The position numbers were made by a program, and so were the translations under genes. From positions 1-48,029 of the forward strand of contig PXTS01000019.1 in assembly GCA_003022485.1 (NCBI GenBank): a DNA stretch of 48,029 nt, given 5' to 3'. Position 1 is the stretch's first letter. Every line of letters begins with the position of its first letter. The stretch comes from Bacteroidetes bacterium QS_8_68_28 (GTDB taxonomy: Bacteria; Bacteroidota; Rhodothermia; Rhodothermales; Salinibacteraceae). Positions 26,777 through 38,991 of the stretch are shown here, one piece after another. The notes beneath the pieces were generated by a model, which saw only the letters and a list, made by a program, of their open reading frames with translations, was not told the DNA's origin and made no database searches.

Positions 26777-27511
26777 ATGCGCCTCGAAGCTCAGCGTCTC
26801 GTCAAGCGATTCGGGGACTCCTTCACGCTCTCTATTCCTCAGCTCGTCGTCGAAGACGGCGCAGCTTTCGGCCTCGTGGGCAACAACGGGGCCGGCAAGA
26901 CTACCTTCCTGCGCCTCGCGCTCGACCTCCTGCCACCCGACGAAGGGCACGTCGCCCTCGGGGGAGCGCGCGTGGACGAAGGGGACGACTGGAAAACACG
27001 CGTCAGCGCCCACCTCGACGACTCGTTCCTGATCGACTTTCTGACGCCCGACGAATTCCTCAGCTTCGTCGGCTCGACCTACGACCTCGACGCCGACACG
27101 GTCGAACAGCGACTGGCGCCCTACCGCGACTTCTTTACCGACGACGTGCTGGGCCAGCGCGCACGCTACATCCGCGACCTCTCGATGGGCAACGCCAAGA
27201 AAGTCGGCGTAGTGGCTGCCCTCTTGCCTCGGCCCGACCTGTTGATCCTCGACGAGCCTTTTGCCAACCTCGACCCGCGCTCGCAGATCCAGCTCAAAGA
27301 CCTGCTGCGCCGCCAGCGCACGGAGCACGGCACGACGATGGTCATCTCCAGTCACGACCTGCTGCACGTGACCGACGTGTGCGAACGCATCGCCGTGCTC
27401 GACGAGGGCTGCATCGCGCGCGACGAGCCGACGACCGAAGAGACGCTCAAGACGCTGGAAGCGTACTTCTCGAGTGCGGCAGCAGGCAACGGCTCCGCAC
27501 GGGCCGCGTAA
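26777..27511 (+). CDS. ABC transporter ATP-binding protein
   Basis: The 244-residue nucleotide-binding subunit has Walker A GNNGAGKTT (about residues 35-43), an ABC signature LSMGNAKKVGVVAAL that departs from LSGGQ, Walker B LLILDEPFANLDP and the H-loop ISSHDLLHV. The signature variant LSMGN is common among ATPases paired with membrane-exporter permeases of the ABC-2 class. It powers the DUF5687-like permease encoded just upstream and they are probably cotranscribed. No membrane domain is fused. The last 20 residues form a short flexible tail. Confidence 0.95.
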   Translation: MRLEAQRLVKRFGDSFTLSIPQLVVEDGAAFGLVGNNGAGKTTFLRLALDLLPPDEGHVALGGARVDEGDDWKTRVSAHLDDSFLIDFLTPDEFLSFVGSTYDLDADTVEQRLAPYRDFFTDDVLGQRARYIRDLSMGNAKKVGVVAALLPRPDLLILDEPFANLDPRSQIQLKDLLRRQRTEHGTTMVISSHDLLHVTDVCERIAVLDEGCIARDEPTTEETLKTLEAYFSSAAAGNGSARAA

Positions 27512-27585
27512 GAGCGACCACGCGTTGCTTCCTCCCTTCCCAAAGCAGACGTCGGCTCCCGGTCCCTCCGCCCACCGCGCCCGCC

Positions 27586-28692
27586 ATGCCCGCTCCCGGC
27601 GACAACGCGACGTCCTCCTCAGGCCGCATGTCCTCAGGCCGCACGTCGATCAACCCGCGCCTGTCCGACGGTCCTGCCGTGCGCGCAGACGCGCCCCCGC
27701 CGGAGGCGCTGGCCCAGCAGGTGCACGCCGGCGACCGCGCCGCCCTGAGCCGCGCCATCACACTCGTGGAGAGCACGCGCCCCGCCCACCGCCGCGACGC
27801 GCGGGCGCTCTTGGACGCCTGCCACCCCCCGGCCGAGGGCTCCGTCCGCACCGCCGTCACCGGCGTGCCCGGGGCGGGCAAGAGCACCTTCCTCGAAGCG
27901 CTCGGCACGCGACTGCTGGAAGAAAACCCCGGACGCCGGCTGGCCGTGCTCGCCATCGACCCGTCCTCGACGCGCTCGAAAGGCTCGATTCTCGGCGACA
28001 AGACGCGCATGGGGCAGCTGGCTTCCCACGAGCGCGCCTTCGTGCGCCCCTCGCCCACCGCCGGGACCCTCGGCGGCGTGGCGCGCCGCACGCGCGAATC
28101 CATCCTGCTCTGCGAGGCCGCCGGCTACGACACCGTCTTCGTCGAAACCGTCGGCGTCGGGCAGGCGGAGGTCGAGGTCCATGCCATGACCGACGTGTTT
28201 CTGCTCCTCGCGCTCGCCGGAGCGGGCGACCAGCTCCAGGCCGTCAAGCGCGGCGTCGTCGAGATGGCCGATCTCGTGGCCGTCAACAAGGCCGACGGGG
28301 AGCGCACCGAAGCTGCCGAAAACGCCCGCGCCGAATACGAAAGCGCCCTCCGCCTCTTCCCCGTGCCCGAAACCGGCGAGCATCCCCCCGTGCTGACGTG
28401 CTCGGCCCGCACGGGCGGCGGACTGCCCGAGGTGTGGCAGGCCGTGCAAGCGTTTCTGGAAAAAAGTCGCGCGCAAGGCCTCTTCGAGAAAAAACGGAAA
28501 CGCCAGGCGCGCCGCTGGCTCCGCCACGCGGTCGAGGAGCGCCTCCGCGACGCCTTTTTTGAAGACGAAACGGTCCAGAACGCCCTCCCCGAGCTGGCGC
28601 GCGCAGTCGAGGACGGCACCACCAGCGTCCCCGCCGCCGCCGAAAAACTGCTCGAAACCTGGCAACGCGGCAACGCCGCCCCCGACCGATAG
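27586..28692 (+). CDS. meaB: Methylmalonyl-CoA mutase-associated GTPase MeaB (ArgK family)
   Basis: From the ATG at 27586 the product has 368 residues. The P-loop is GVPGAGKST (93-101), followed by AIDPSSTRSKGSILGDKTRM, the ILGDKTRM switch region typical of MeaB, VRPSPTAGTLGGVARRT, VETVGVGQ and the G4 motif VAVNKADG. MeaB is the G-protein chaperone that protects and loads adenosylcobalamin on methylmalonyl-CoA mutase; no mutase subunit is in the window. An in-frame 15-bp duplication (27616-27645) near the N-terminus gives SSGRMSSGRT and creates a second in-frame ATG at 27628, so the true start is uncertain. The C-terminal helical dimerisation region is complete. The open frame upstream of 27586 overlaps the ABC gene and is not used. 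Confidence 0.93.
   Translation: MPAPGDNATSSSGRMSSGRTSINPRLSDGPAVRADAPPPEALAQQVHAGDRAALSRAITLVESTRPAHRRDARALLDACHPPAEGSVRTAVTGVPGAGKSTFLEALGTRLLEENPGRRLAVLAIDPSSTRSKGSILGDKTRMGQLASHERAFVRPSPTAGTLGGVARRTRESILLCEAAGYDTVFVETVGVGQAEVEVHAMTDVFLLLALAGAGDQLQAVKRGVVEMADLVAVNKADGERTEAAENARAEYESALRLFPVPETGEHPPVLTCSARTGGGLPEVWQAVQAFLEKSRAQGLFEKKRKRQARRWLRHAVEERLRDAFFEDETVQNALPELARAVEDGTTSVPAAAEKLLETWQRGNAAPDR
27616..27645. repeat. 15-bp in-frame tandem duplication near the MeaB start
   Basis: TCCTCAGGCCGCAYG occurs twice (27616-27630, 27631-27645) with one mismatch. The difference decides whether the unit ends in ATG (27628-27630) or ACG. Confidence 0.9.
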
Positions 28693-28755
28693 CATTTCGC
28701 CGGGTCGAGTCTTACTCGTCAGAATACTCTTTTGGTTTCACAAACGCCTTCCGAC

Positions 28756-31207
<2,452 letters not shown>

Positions 31208-31224
<17 letters not shown>

Positions 31225-31265
31225 CGTGCTGCGCGGAATGACGTGCTGCGCGGAATGACGTGCTG
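31208..31265. repeat. 17-bp tandem repeat starting at the glnS stop codon
   Basis: CGTGCTGCGCGGAATGA is repeated twice after the gene's own last codons, which read CGTGCTGGCGGAATGA (one base shorter), and a partial fourth copy CGTGCTGC follows. Exact 17-bp phase: 31220-31236, 31237-31253, then partial. Each unit contains the TGA. The run looks like successive copying of the 3' end of glnS. Confidence 0.93.
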
Positions 31266-31400
31266 CTGGGCGCGGGGCGCGACTTTTTCAGCAACGCCCT
31301 GCGCCAAACGCCGAGCGCTACCGGCGCACGGTAACGCGGCGGTCGTGGTACGGCCTCGAATGGAGTCGCGCACTGCCGCTCGGCCAAAAATCCACAAATC

Positions 31401-31428
31401 TTCCAACCTTCTAACTTTCCGACTTTCA
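31401..31428. repeat. Octamer repeat beside the gltX stop
   Basis: TTCCAACC, TTCTAACT and TTCCGACT follow each other directly (31401-31424), then TTCACC containing the gltX stop on the minus strand (31426-31428). This is a degenerate 8-bp repeat in the convergent gap between the two synthetase genes. The rest of that gap (31270-31400) shows nothing recognisable. Confidence 0.6.
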
Positions 31429-32955
31429 CCCCAGCACCTCGACCGCGCGGCGCATCCGGCGCAGGCAGCGCTCTCGGCCCAGCACGGCCATCATCGAGAA
31501 GACGCCCGGGCCGTAGCTGCGCCCGCTGGTGGCCAGGCGCGCTGGGTGAATGAGCCGGCCTGCGCCCACGTCGCGCTCGTCAGCCAGGGCGCGCAGGACC
31601 TGCTCGACGGTGTCCGCGTCGAAGCCGTCCGAAGTGGCTTCGAGCCGGTCTGCATAGGCGGCCAGCAGCTCGGCGGAGTCGTCTTTCCAGCGCTTCTCGA
31701 CGCCGGCCTCTTCGTACTCGTCGGGGGCTTTGAAGAAGAAGGCGCCGTCGGTCGCCAGGTCGCCGGCGAAGGTGATGCGGTCCTGCATGACGGCGGCCAC
31801 GTCGGCGAGGTAGTCTTCGGAAGGCATATAGCCCTCGGCCTCGACCGCCTCGCGGCTGCGGGCGGCCACCTCTTCCGGCGGCAGGCGGTGCAGGTGCTGC
31901 TGGTTGAACCACTTGAGCTTATCGAGATCGAACTGCGCGCCGGACTGCGCCACGCGCTCAAGGCTGAACGCCTCGACCAGCTCCTCCAGCGAAAAGACCT
32001 CCTGCTCAGTGCCCGGGTTCCAGCCCAGCAGCGCGATGAAGTTCAAGACCGCCTCCGGCTCGTAGCCCTGCCGGCGGTAGTCGCGCACACTCACCGGCAG
32101 CCCCCCTTCTTCGGCGTCGCGCTTGGAAAGCTTGCCGCCGGAGGGGCTCATGATGAGCGGCAGGTGCGCGACCTTCGGCATCTGCCACCCCAGCGCGTCG
32201 TACATTAGCTTGTGCTTGGGCGTGGAGGGAAGCCACTCCTCCCCGCGAATGACGCAGGTGATCTCCATCTGGTGGTCGTCGACGACATTGGCGAGATGGT
32301 AGGTCGGCAGGCCGTCGCTTTTGAGCAGCACCTGGTCGTCGAGGTCGTTGGTGCTGAAGGAGACCGACCCGCGCACCTCGTCGGTGAACTTCACGCCCGT
32401 GTCCTTCGGCACCTTCAGGCGAACGACGTGGTCGGCGCCCTCATCCAGCAGCCGCTGCGTCTTCTCCTCGGGAAGGGTGAGGCTGTTTTTCATCGCGCGG
32501 CGCGTGCGCGGGCCGTACTTGGGCTGCGGGTTCTCTTCCGTGCGCCTCTCGGCGCGCATCGCCTCGATTTCGGCGGGGGTGTCGAAAGCGTAGTAGGCGT
32601 GGCCTTCGTCCACGAGCCGCTCGGCGACGGGGCGGTAGCGATCGGAACGCTCGCTCTGGCGGTACGGGCCGTGGGAGTCGCCTGCGCCGGGTTCGCCGCC
32701 TGCGCCGGGGCCTTCGTCGTAGTCCAGGCCGCACCAGTCCAGACCCCCGAGGATGTCTTTCTCAGCCTCTGCCACGGAGCGCGCGCGGTCGGTATCCTCG
32801 ATGCGAAGCAAAAAATCGCCGTCCTTGCCGCGCGCAACGAGGTAGTTGTAGAGCGCTGTCCGCAGCCCGCCGATGTGGAGCATCCCCGTCGGACTCGGGG
32901 CGAAGCGTACGCGCGTGGTGCCAGTAGCATTGCTGGAGCTTCGGGAAGCGGACAT
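31426..32955 (-). CDS. gltX: Glutamyl-tRNA synthetase
   Basis: The 509-residue class I enzyme charges tRNA(Glu). Starting at the ATG at 32955 it reads [20 protein letters not shown] then [18 protein letters not shown] (HIGH variant), [10 protein letters not shown], the discriminating region [13 protein letters not shown], and [14 protein letters not shown] (KMSKS). The all-helical anticodon-binding half follows ([14 protein letters not shown]). Between the catalytic and connective parts, a short glycine-rich insert ([12 protein letters not shown]) comes from an 18-bp duplication. Length is normal. It is convergent with glnS, its evolutionary relative, across about 200 bp. The frame continues upstream of 32955, but the domain starts at this ATG. 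Confidence 0.96.
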   Translation of the reverse strand: MSASRSSSNATGTTRVRFAPSPTGMLHIGGLRTALYNYLVARGKDGDFLLRIEDTDRARSVAEAEKDILGGLDWCGLDYDEGPGAGGEPGAGDSHGPYRQSERSDRYRPVAERLVDEGHAYYAFDTPAEIEAMRAERRTEENPQPKYGPRTRRAMKNSLTLPEEKTQRLLDEGADHVVRLKVPKDTGVKFTDEVRGSVSFSTNDLDDQVLLKSDGLPTYHLANVVDDHQMEITCVIRGEEWLPSTPKHKLMYDALGWQMPKVAHLPLIMSPSGGKLSKRDAEEGGLPVSVRDYRRQGYEPEAVLNFIALLGWNPGTEQEVFSLEELVEAFSLERVAQSGAQFDLDKLKWFNQQHLHRLPPEEVAARSREAVEAEGYMPSEDYLADVAAVMQDRITFAGDLATDGAFFFKAPDEYEEAGVEKRWKDDSAELLAAYADRLEATSDGFDADTVEQVLRALADERDVGAGRLIHPARLATSGRSYGPGVFSMMAVLGRERCLRRMRRAVEVLG

Positions 32956-33320
32956 GGCAGGCGGAGCAGGAGCAGGACGCGAAAAACGTTCGGGGCTGCC
33001 GAGGTGGCGAAACGTACGGGCTTTGGCCGGAAGCAAGCATGGTAGAAAGCAGCGGGCGGCCCCGAAAGGGCCTTCTGTTAAAAATGGGCGACTTCATCGC
33101 CAGATCGCTTCGATCCAGAGTGTACAAGAGGCACCGGAGCGCCTTCGCAGCAAGGGGCTTGAGAAAGATCGGCTCCCGCTTTTTCGCACACCGGCGGGCA
33201 CGTCCAGTAGGAAACAGACCTGTGGCCGTCAGGTTGAACGAGCGTCCTTTTTGTGCGTGCCTCGGCCTGAACGAACGGCCGCCCGCTCCTTTCTTTTTTG
33301 CAAAAGCGCTCGTCTCGCTC
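32956..33320. promoter_or_regulatory. Divergent spacer upstream of gltX and the SurA-like gene
   Basis: This gap of about 365 bp separates two divergent starts and is less GC-rich than its flanks. I see no gene, tRNA or clear terminator. Two related elements, TTGAACGAGCGTCC (33234-33247) and CTGAACGAACGGCC (33268-33281), form an imperfect direct repeat with a 34-bp period, and a T-rich tract (33289-33299) lies just before the SurA start. An open frame crosses it in phase with SurA, but its residues look noncoding. The length suggests regulated promoters, which cannot be placed. Confidence 0.45.
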
Positions 33321-34790
33321 TTGTCCTCCTCCGCCCCGTTCACGCGCTGCGTCGTTGCGCGTCCAACGCCTCTGCTGCTCGTCCTCGCGTTCCTGGCGGC
33401 GGCGAGCCTGGCGCCCGCTGCCCCGGCCCGCGCGCAGCAGCCTGCCGACACGCAAAAGCCTGCCGACACGCAAAAGCCTGCCGACACGCAACAGGCGGCC
33501 GGCGGGGGCGCGGTCGTGGACGAGATCGTCGCGGTCGTGGACGACGACGTCGTTCTGCGCTCGGAGGTTGAGAGACAATTCCAGGCGCTCTTGCGGCAGC
33601 AGCGCCAGCAGCAAGGCCGCCTCCCCCCGCGCGAGCAGCTCTGGAACAAGGTGCTCCAGAGGCGCATCGACAATCAGGTGATGATCGTTCACGCCCGACG
33701 CGACACGACGATCACCGCTCCCGACTCGCGCGTGCAGCAGGTGCTGGCACGCCGCATCGACCGGCTCGCCCAGCGCGCCGGCGGGCGCGATGCGCTCGAG
33801 CAGGAGTACGGCAAAACGATCAGCCAGCTCAAGGCCGACTTCGAAGAGCCGGTGCGCGACCGACTGTTGTGGCAGCGCCTCCGGCAGGAACGCCTGAACG
33901 AGGTCAGCGTCACCCCCAGCGAGGTGCGCGAATGGTTTGCCGACGTTCCCCGGGACTCCCTGCCGACGGTGCCGATGACCGTGCAGCTCTCGCACATCGT
34001 GCGCTACCCCGAGGCGTCCGAGAGCGCCCAGCAGCAGGCCCGCGAGGTTGCCAGCTCCGTTCGCGACTCCGTCCTCGCCGGCGTGCCGATTGAGGAGATG
34101 GCCCGCCGCTACTCCGACGACAGCGCCACGGCCTCCCAGGGCGGGCAGATGGAGCGGCAGCTCTCCGAACTGGTGCCCTCTTTTGCCGCCGTCGTCTCGC
34201 GCGCGCCCATCGGCGAGATCACTCAGGTGTTCCAGACGCGCTTCGGCTACCACGTCGCGCGCGTCAACGAGCGCTCCGGCAACACGGTCGATCTCAACCA
34301 CGTTCTCATCGAGGTGGACAAGAGCAACGCCTCCGGGGAGAAAGCCAAGCGCTATCTCAGCGCCGTGCGCGACTCGATCACGAATCAGAACGCCCCGTTC
34401 GGGCTGATGGCCAGCCGCCACTCTGAGGAGCAGCGGTCCGCGCGCCAGGGCGGGCGCGTGACCGACCCGGAGAGTGAGGAAAGCACGCTGCGGATGAGCA
34501 AGCTGAACGCTTCCTGGAAAAGCACGTTGCGCGACCTGGAGGAAGGCCAGATCAGCCAGCCCCGCGAGGTGCAGCTTCTCAGCGGGGAGCGCGCCTTTCA
34601 CCTCGTCAAGCTCACCGAGCGCACGCCCCGCCACCAGATGAACCTCGAGCAGGACTACGCGCGCATCAAGCAGTTGGCCCTGCAACGCAAAAAGCAGCGC
34701 ATCTACCGCAAGTGGGTTCAGGAGCTGCGTGAGGAGGTGTACGTAGACGTGCGCGTCCAGCCGGGCGACCTTTCCGCCAGCGCCCGGTAG
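33321..34790 (+). CDS. SurA-like periplasmic peptidyl-prolyl isomerase with two parvulin domains
   Basis: The TTG at 33321 is the only candidate near the signal peptide (MSSSAPFTRCVVARPTPLLL then VLAFLAAASLAPAAPARA) and gives 489 residues. The mature N-terminus repeats PADTQK three times (18-bp repeat, 33441-33494). Then come the SurA N-terminal helices (VVDEIVAVVDDDVVLRSEVE; QLWNKVLQRRIDNQVMIVHA) and two PpiC-type domains: TVQLSHIVRYPEAS..FGYHVARV and TVDLNHVLIEVDKS..RAFHLVKL. The second core lacks several usual parvulin residues and may only bind clients. Proteins of this type escort outer-membrane proteins through the periplasm, which fits with the TamB homologue in the window. MoxR follows 184 bp later. 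Confidence 0.9.
   Translation: MSSSAPFTRCVVARPTPLLLVLAFLAAASLAPAAPARAQQPADTQKPADTQKPADTQQAAGGGAVVDEIVAVVDDDVVLRSEVERQFQALLRQQRQQQGRLPPREQLWNKVLQRRIDNQVMIVHARRDTTITAPDSRVQQVLARRIDRLAQRAGGRDALEQEYGKTISQLKADFEEPVRDRLLWQRLRQERLNEVSVTPSEVREWFADVPRDSLPTVPMTVQLSHIVRYPEASESAQQQAREVASSVRDSVLAGVPIEEMARRYSDDSATASQGGQMERQLSELVPSFAAVVSRAPIGEITQVFQTRFGYHVARVNERSGNTVDLNHVLIEVDKSNASGEKAKRYLSAVRDSITNQNAPFGLMASRHSEEQRSARQGGRVTDPESEESTLRMSKLNASWKSTLRDLEEGQISQPREVQLLSGERAFHLVKLTERTPRHQMNLEQDYARIKQLALQRKKQRIYRKWVQELREEVYVDVRVQPGDLSASAR
33441..33494. repeat. 18-bp in-frame triplication in the SurA-like gene
   Basis: CCTGCCGACACGCAAAAG occurs at 33441-33458 and 33459-33476, and as CCTGCCGACACGCAACAG at 33477-33494. 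It encodes PADTQK-PADTQK-PADTQQ directly after the signal peptide, lengthening the flexible start of the mature protein. Confidence 0.97.
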
Positions 34791-34974
34791 TCGCCGGCGC
34801 TCGCGCTGCCGGCGTGCGAAGACGTGCGCGAACTTCCAGCGACGGCGCGGGGGCGCGCGTGGGAGGAGCTGTGGACGTAGAGCTTCCTCCAAATTACATC
34901 TCTCCAAGCGTACGTCCCTCCAAACGGCCTCTCCGGCCCCGCGCTCTCTTCCTCGACCAACCCTGCCTGCCCTC

Positions 34975-36036
<1,062 letters not shown>

Positions 36037-36137
36037 GCAGGCGCGACCGAGCGGCGCGTGCGCCACTGGTTCTGTCTTTGCACAGAGCATGGGGGAACGG
36101 CTTCCCTCTTCTGCTGCACGCGCGTCGATGCAACTCC

Positions 36138-36223
36138 GTGCCCGCGTTGCCGCAAAGTGCCCGCGTTGCCGCAAACCTCTTCGTTCGATGAACGCCGCAA
36201 AGTTTCGATGAACGCCGCGAAGT
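36138..36223. repeat. Two adjacent tandem duplications at the start of the FNR-like gene
   Basis: GTGCCCGCGTTGCCGCAAA is perfectly duplicated (36138-36156, 36157-36175; 19-bp period). Eight bases later TTCGATGAACGCCGCRAAGT is duplicated (36184-36203, 36204-36223; 20-bp period, one mismatch). The second unit contains the start codon. The upstream copy has an ATG at 36188 that opens a seven-codon frame (MNAAKFR) ending in a TGA that overlaps the real ATG at 36208. Confidence 0.95.
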
Positions 36224-36972
36224 ATTGCCGCGTCCGCCTCGCCGAGCGGATCGACTTTACCGACGACCTGGCCGTCTTTCGCTTCCGGCCTGAGGAGACG
36301 CTCGGCTTCACGCCGGGGCAGTACGCCACGCTCGGGCTCGAGGTAGAGGGCCGTGAGCGCCCGCTCCTGCGCCCCTACTCAGTGGCCTCGGCCCCGCACG
36401 AGGACGTGCTCGACTTTTTCGTGGAGCGGCTCGACGAAGGCACGCTCACGCCACGCCTGTGGGACCTGGACCCCGGCGACACCGGCTGGGTGCGCCGCCG
36501 CATCGTGGGCCTCTTCACCCTCGAACGCGAGACGGACCGCCGGCGCCACCTGATGGGCGCGACTGTGACCGGCGTGGCCCCCTTCGTAAGCATCGCGCGC
36601 GCCCAGCAGCACGCCCTGTCCAACGGAGCACACGCCGGCGATCCGCACCGCCTGCTCCTCGTGCACGGCGCCAGCCACCCGCGCGAGTTGGGCTTCTACC
36701 ACGAGGAGTTCTCCGCACTGGAGCGCGAAGGCTGGCTGCGCTACGTGCCCACCGTCAGCCGCCCGTGGGACCATCCCGACTGGGACGGCGAAACGGGCCG
36801 CGTGGGCGACGTGCTGCGCAAACACGCCGACGCGGAGGGCTTCACCGCGCAGAACGCCGTGGCCTACACCTGCGGCCACCCCGGTATGATCGAGACCGCG
36901 CACGCCATCCTGGAACGGGCGGGCTTCGACGACGAACACCTGCGTGAGGAAAAATACTTCCGCAATGCGTGA
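36208..36972 (+). CDS. Ferredoxin-NADP reductase-like flavoprotein
   Basis: The protein is 254 residues from the ATG at 36208 (MNAAKYCRVRLAERIDF). The FAD domain has FTPGQYATLGL and RPYSVASAPHE (R-x-Y-S motif); the NAD(P) domain has the ATVTGVAPFVSIARAQ stretch where FNR proteins have GTGIAP, LLLVHGASHPRELGFYHEEF, and AYTCGHPGMIETAHAIL near the end. Such enzymes pass electrons between NADPH and ferredoxin or flavodoxin. The final EEKYFRNA ends without the aromatic stacking residue of plant-type FNR, as in bacterial subclass enzymes. The start region is duplicated, leaving a tiny upstream frame that overlaps the start by ATGA, which could affect initiation. An in-frame ATG at 36058 exists but its residues look noncoding. 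Confidence 0.9.
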   Translation: MNAAKYCRVRLAERIDFTDDLAVFRFRPEETLGFTPGQYATLGLEVEGRERPLLRPYSVASAPHEDVLDFFVERLDEGTLTPRLWDLDPGDTGWVRRRIVGLFTLERETDRRRHLMGATVTGVAPFVSIARAQQHALSNGAHAGDPHRLLLVHGASHPRELGFYHEEFSALEREGWLRYVPTVSRPWDHPDWDGETGRVGDVLRKHADAEGFTAQNAVAYTCGHPGMIETAHAILERAGFDDEHLREEKYFRNA

Positions 36973-37016
36973 GCGCGGAGGCAGGGGAGAACGAGAGCGT
37001 GGGAAATCGCTCCCGT

Positions 37017-38096
37017 TCACCCGCGCTCAAGATGTTGTCGCAGCCGCTCGCCTGCGTCCAACCCCGACTCGACGGCGGCCCCGACGCGCCCCCGTCCCGC
37101 CAGCGCATCGCCAGCGAAGAACAGGCCTGCCTCCGCCCCGTCGGCGAGCGCCTCGGCGTCGGCGGCATCTTCGGGAAGGGCGTAGCGCCAGCCCTGCTTA
37201 TCGGCCCAGTGCGGGCGGCTCACGTCTTTGTTCAGCAGCTCGCCGACCAGCGCCGTGACCTCCGGCACCAGCGCGCCTCGCCCCGAGCGAAAGCGCGGGC
37301 GACTCCAGCTCGGTCCCATCTGCGCGACGAGGACGCTCTCCGGCGCGGGGCCGGCGCTGCCCGGCGCGGGCACGTGGCCCGGCTTTTCTTCCTCAAATCC
37401 CAGCCACGCAATTTCGTGCGCGCCGTCGGTGTTGAGGAGAGCGTAGCACCCGTCGGGCCGCTCGACGCGCCGGCGGTAGGCCAGCACGAGCGTGAGTTGT
37501 GTGCGGTAGGACGCCGGCGCCAGCGCCTCCGTCAAGTGCTTTTGGAGGACATCGTCGCCGAGCCGGCCGGCCTTGAGAAGATCGGCCGTCTGCGGGGCGG
37601 GCGGAGTCAGCAGGACGGCCTCGAACGGGCCGTGCTCGCGCCCCTCCGCGTCGGCGAGCGTCCAGGCGTTGCCCTCGTCACCGTTTCGGGCAAGGAGCGT
37701 GACGCGCGTCTCCGTCTGGATCTCCGCCCCGGCGGCCTCGGCGAGGTGCTTGCCCAGCCGACTCACGCCGTCGCGGTAGGTCCACTTCGCCTCGGCGTTT
37801 TTCTCGGGGTCGCCCTCTTGGAGCCGGCCGCCCTCTTCAAAGGTCCATACATTGCCTGTAATCTCAACGAGGTCATCGGTGGGAAGCTGCTCTCGGACAA
37901 GGGACCCGAAGCGATCGGTTTTGATTTTGAAATGGTTGGCCCCGTGGTCGTATCGTACCTGCCCGCGCCCGCGCGTGGCCGCCCGGCCCGAGACGCCTCG
38001 GCTTTTCTCGAAGAGGGTGACATCCGCATCGGTATCTCGGAGCACGTACGCGGCGGCCAGGCCGCTGAGGCCGGCCCCGACGATGGCGAGCGACAT
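37017..38096 (-). CDS. Renalase-like NAD(P)/FAD-dependent amine oxidase family protein
   Basis: This 359-residue flavoprotein begins at the ATG at 38096. The dinucleotide-binding motif is right at the start (IVGAGLSGLAAAYVL), followed by VTLFEKSRGVSGRAATR, the GG-like doublet region of amine-oxidase-fold proteins, and YDHGANHFKI. The C-terminal FAD contact is LFFAGDALAGRGRVGAAVES, preceded by HWADKQGWRYALP. Bacterial renalases oxidise the non-productive 2- and 6-dihydro isomers of NAD(P)H; this is a family expectation, not shown here. The frame extends about 17 codons upstream without conserved sequence. It is divergent from the FxsA gene. Confidence 0.85.
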   Translation of the reverse strand: MSLAIVGAGLSGLAAAYVLRDTDADVTLFEKSRGVSGRAATRGRGQVRYDHGANHFKIKTDRFGSLVREQLPTDDLVEITGNVWTFEEGGRLQEGDPEKNAEAKWTYRDGVSRLGKHLAEAAGAEIQTETRVTLLARNGDEGNAWTLADAEGREHGPFEAVLLTPPAPQTADLLKAGRLGDDVLQKHLTEALAPASYRTQLTLVLAYRRRVERPDGCYALLNTDGAHEIAWLGFEEEKPGHVPAPGSAGPAPESVLVAQMGPSWSRPRFRSGRGALVPEVTALVGELLNKDVSRPHWADKQGWRYALPEDAADAEALADGAEAGLFFAGDALAGRGRVGAAVESGLDAGERLRQHLERG

Positions 38097-38272
38097 GGCA
38101 GGTGAAGGTCTGGGGGCAAAACAACGCGCCTCCTCGAAGCCGAGCACGGCCGAAACGATCCCGCGCGACAGGAAACGATCTGGCGACTGCGGGTTTCTAT
38201 GAGCCGGCGCGCCCGCGCGGCTCTCGCCGGGGCGCCGCGTCCCCTCTTTCCTTTCCTCCCGACCCGCCGCGC

Positions 38273-38953
38273 GTGAAGACGCTCTTTCGCCTGCTCACGC
38301 TGTTCATGACGGTTCCCATCGTGGAACTGTTCTTTCTGATCCAGGTCGAGAAGTTCTTCGATGCTTGGACGGACGGCAACGGGCTGCTCCTCACCGCCGT
38401 GCTCATCATCGCCACGGCGGTGGCCGGGAGCTACCTCGCCAAGCGCGAGGGCCTCTCGGCCTGGAACCGCCTGCAAGGAAGCCTCTCGGAAGGCAGCCTG
38501 CCGGGAGACGAAATCCTCGACGCGGTCATCATTCTGGTCGCCGGGGCCTTTCTTATCACGCCGGGCGTCCTGACTGACCTGGTGGGGTTCAGTGGGTTGA
38601 TCCCGCTCACGCGCAGTTGGATCCGGCGCGCGGCCAAGAAGCGCCTCAAAAAAGCTGCCCGCGGGGGCCGCATTCAGACGAGCTTCGGCGTCTTCGGTGG
38701 ACCCGGAATGACGGGCGCTCCCGGCACAGACGCTCCGGGCGAAAGCGCCGCCGACCCCGAAACGCCCGCGACGGGCGGCCCCGAAGTCGGCGGCACGCCT
38801 TCGCCGCGCGGCCCTTCGACGACGGGCAACGGCGCATCTGCCCCGGACGGCCCCGCCCCGGGCGACGACGGGTCGGACGATTACGAACGCCCCCAGCACT
38901 TGGGGAAGGGGACCTCGGGCGAGCACAGCGCGCGTTCGTCCCCCGAACCGTAG
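38273..38953 (+). CDS. FxsA family membrane protein with long disordered tail
   Basis: From the GTG at 38273 the product is 226 residues. The FxsA core (about 1-140) has the segments LLTLFMTVPIVELFFLIQV, LLLTAVLIIATAVAGSYLAK and ILDAVIILVAGAFLITPGVL, followed by TDLVGFSGLIPLTRSWIRR. FxsA suppresses F-plasmid exclusion of phage T7 in E. coli when overproduced, and its normal role is unknown. The last 85 residues are rich in Gly, Pro, Ser, Thr and Asp and probably disordered on the cytoplasmic side, longer than in most family members. A perfect 15-bp tandem repeat starts 9 bp after the stop. Confidence 0.9.
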   Translation: MKTLFRLLTLFMTVPIVELFFLIQVEKFFDAWTDGNGLLLTAVLIIATAVAGSYLAKREGLSAWNRLQGSLSEGSLPGDEILDAVIILVAGAFLITPGVLTDLVGFSGLIPLTRSWIRRAAKKRLKKAARGGRIQTSFGVFGGPGMTGAPGTDAPGESAADPETPATGGPEVGGTPSPRGPSTTGNGASAPDGPAPGDDGSDDYERPQHLGKGTSGEHSARSSPEP

Positions 38954-38961
38954 GCGCAGAA

Positions 38962-38991
38962 AGCGTTTCCCTCAAAAGCGTTTCCCTCAAA
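38962..38991. repeat. 15-bp perfect tandem duplication after the FxsA gene
   Basis: AGCGTTTCCCTCAAA occurs twice in succession (38962-38976, 38977-38991) without mismatch. On the minus strand the second copy abuts the stop of the membrane-protein remnant described next. Confidence 0.95.

Noticed and set aside
26563-27585. Long upstream extension of the MeaB frame
   Set aside because: It overlaps the ABC ATPase gene in another frame and is arginine-rich noise; the GTPase begins at or after 27586.
32956-33320. Possible tRNA or riboswitch in the long gap before the SurA-like gene
   Set aside because: I could not find an acceptor stem with a T-loop consensus, nor any known riboswitch core; only a weak direct repeat is visible.
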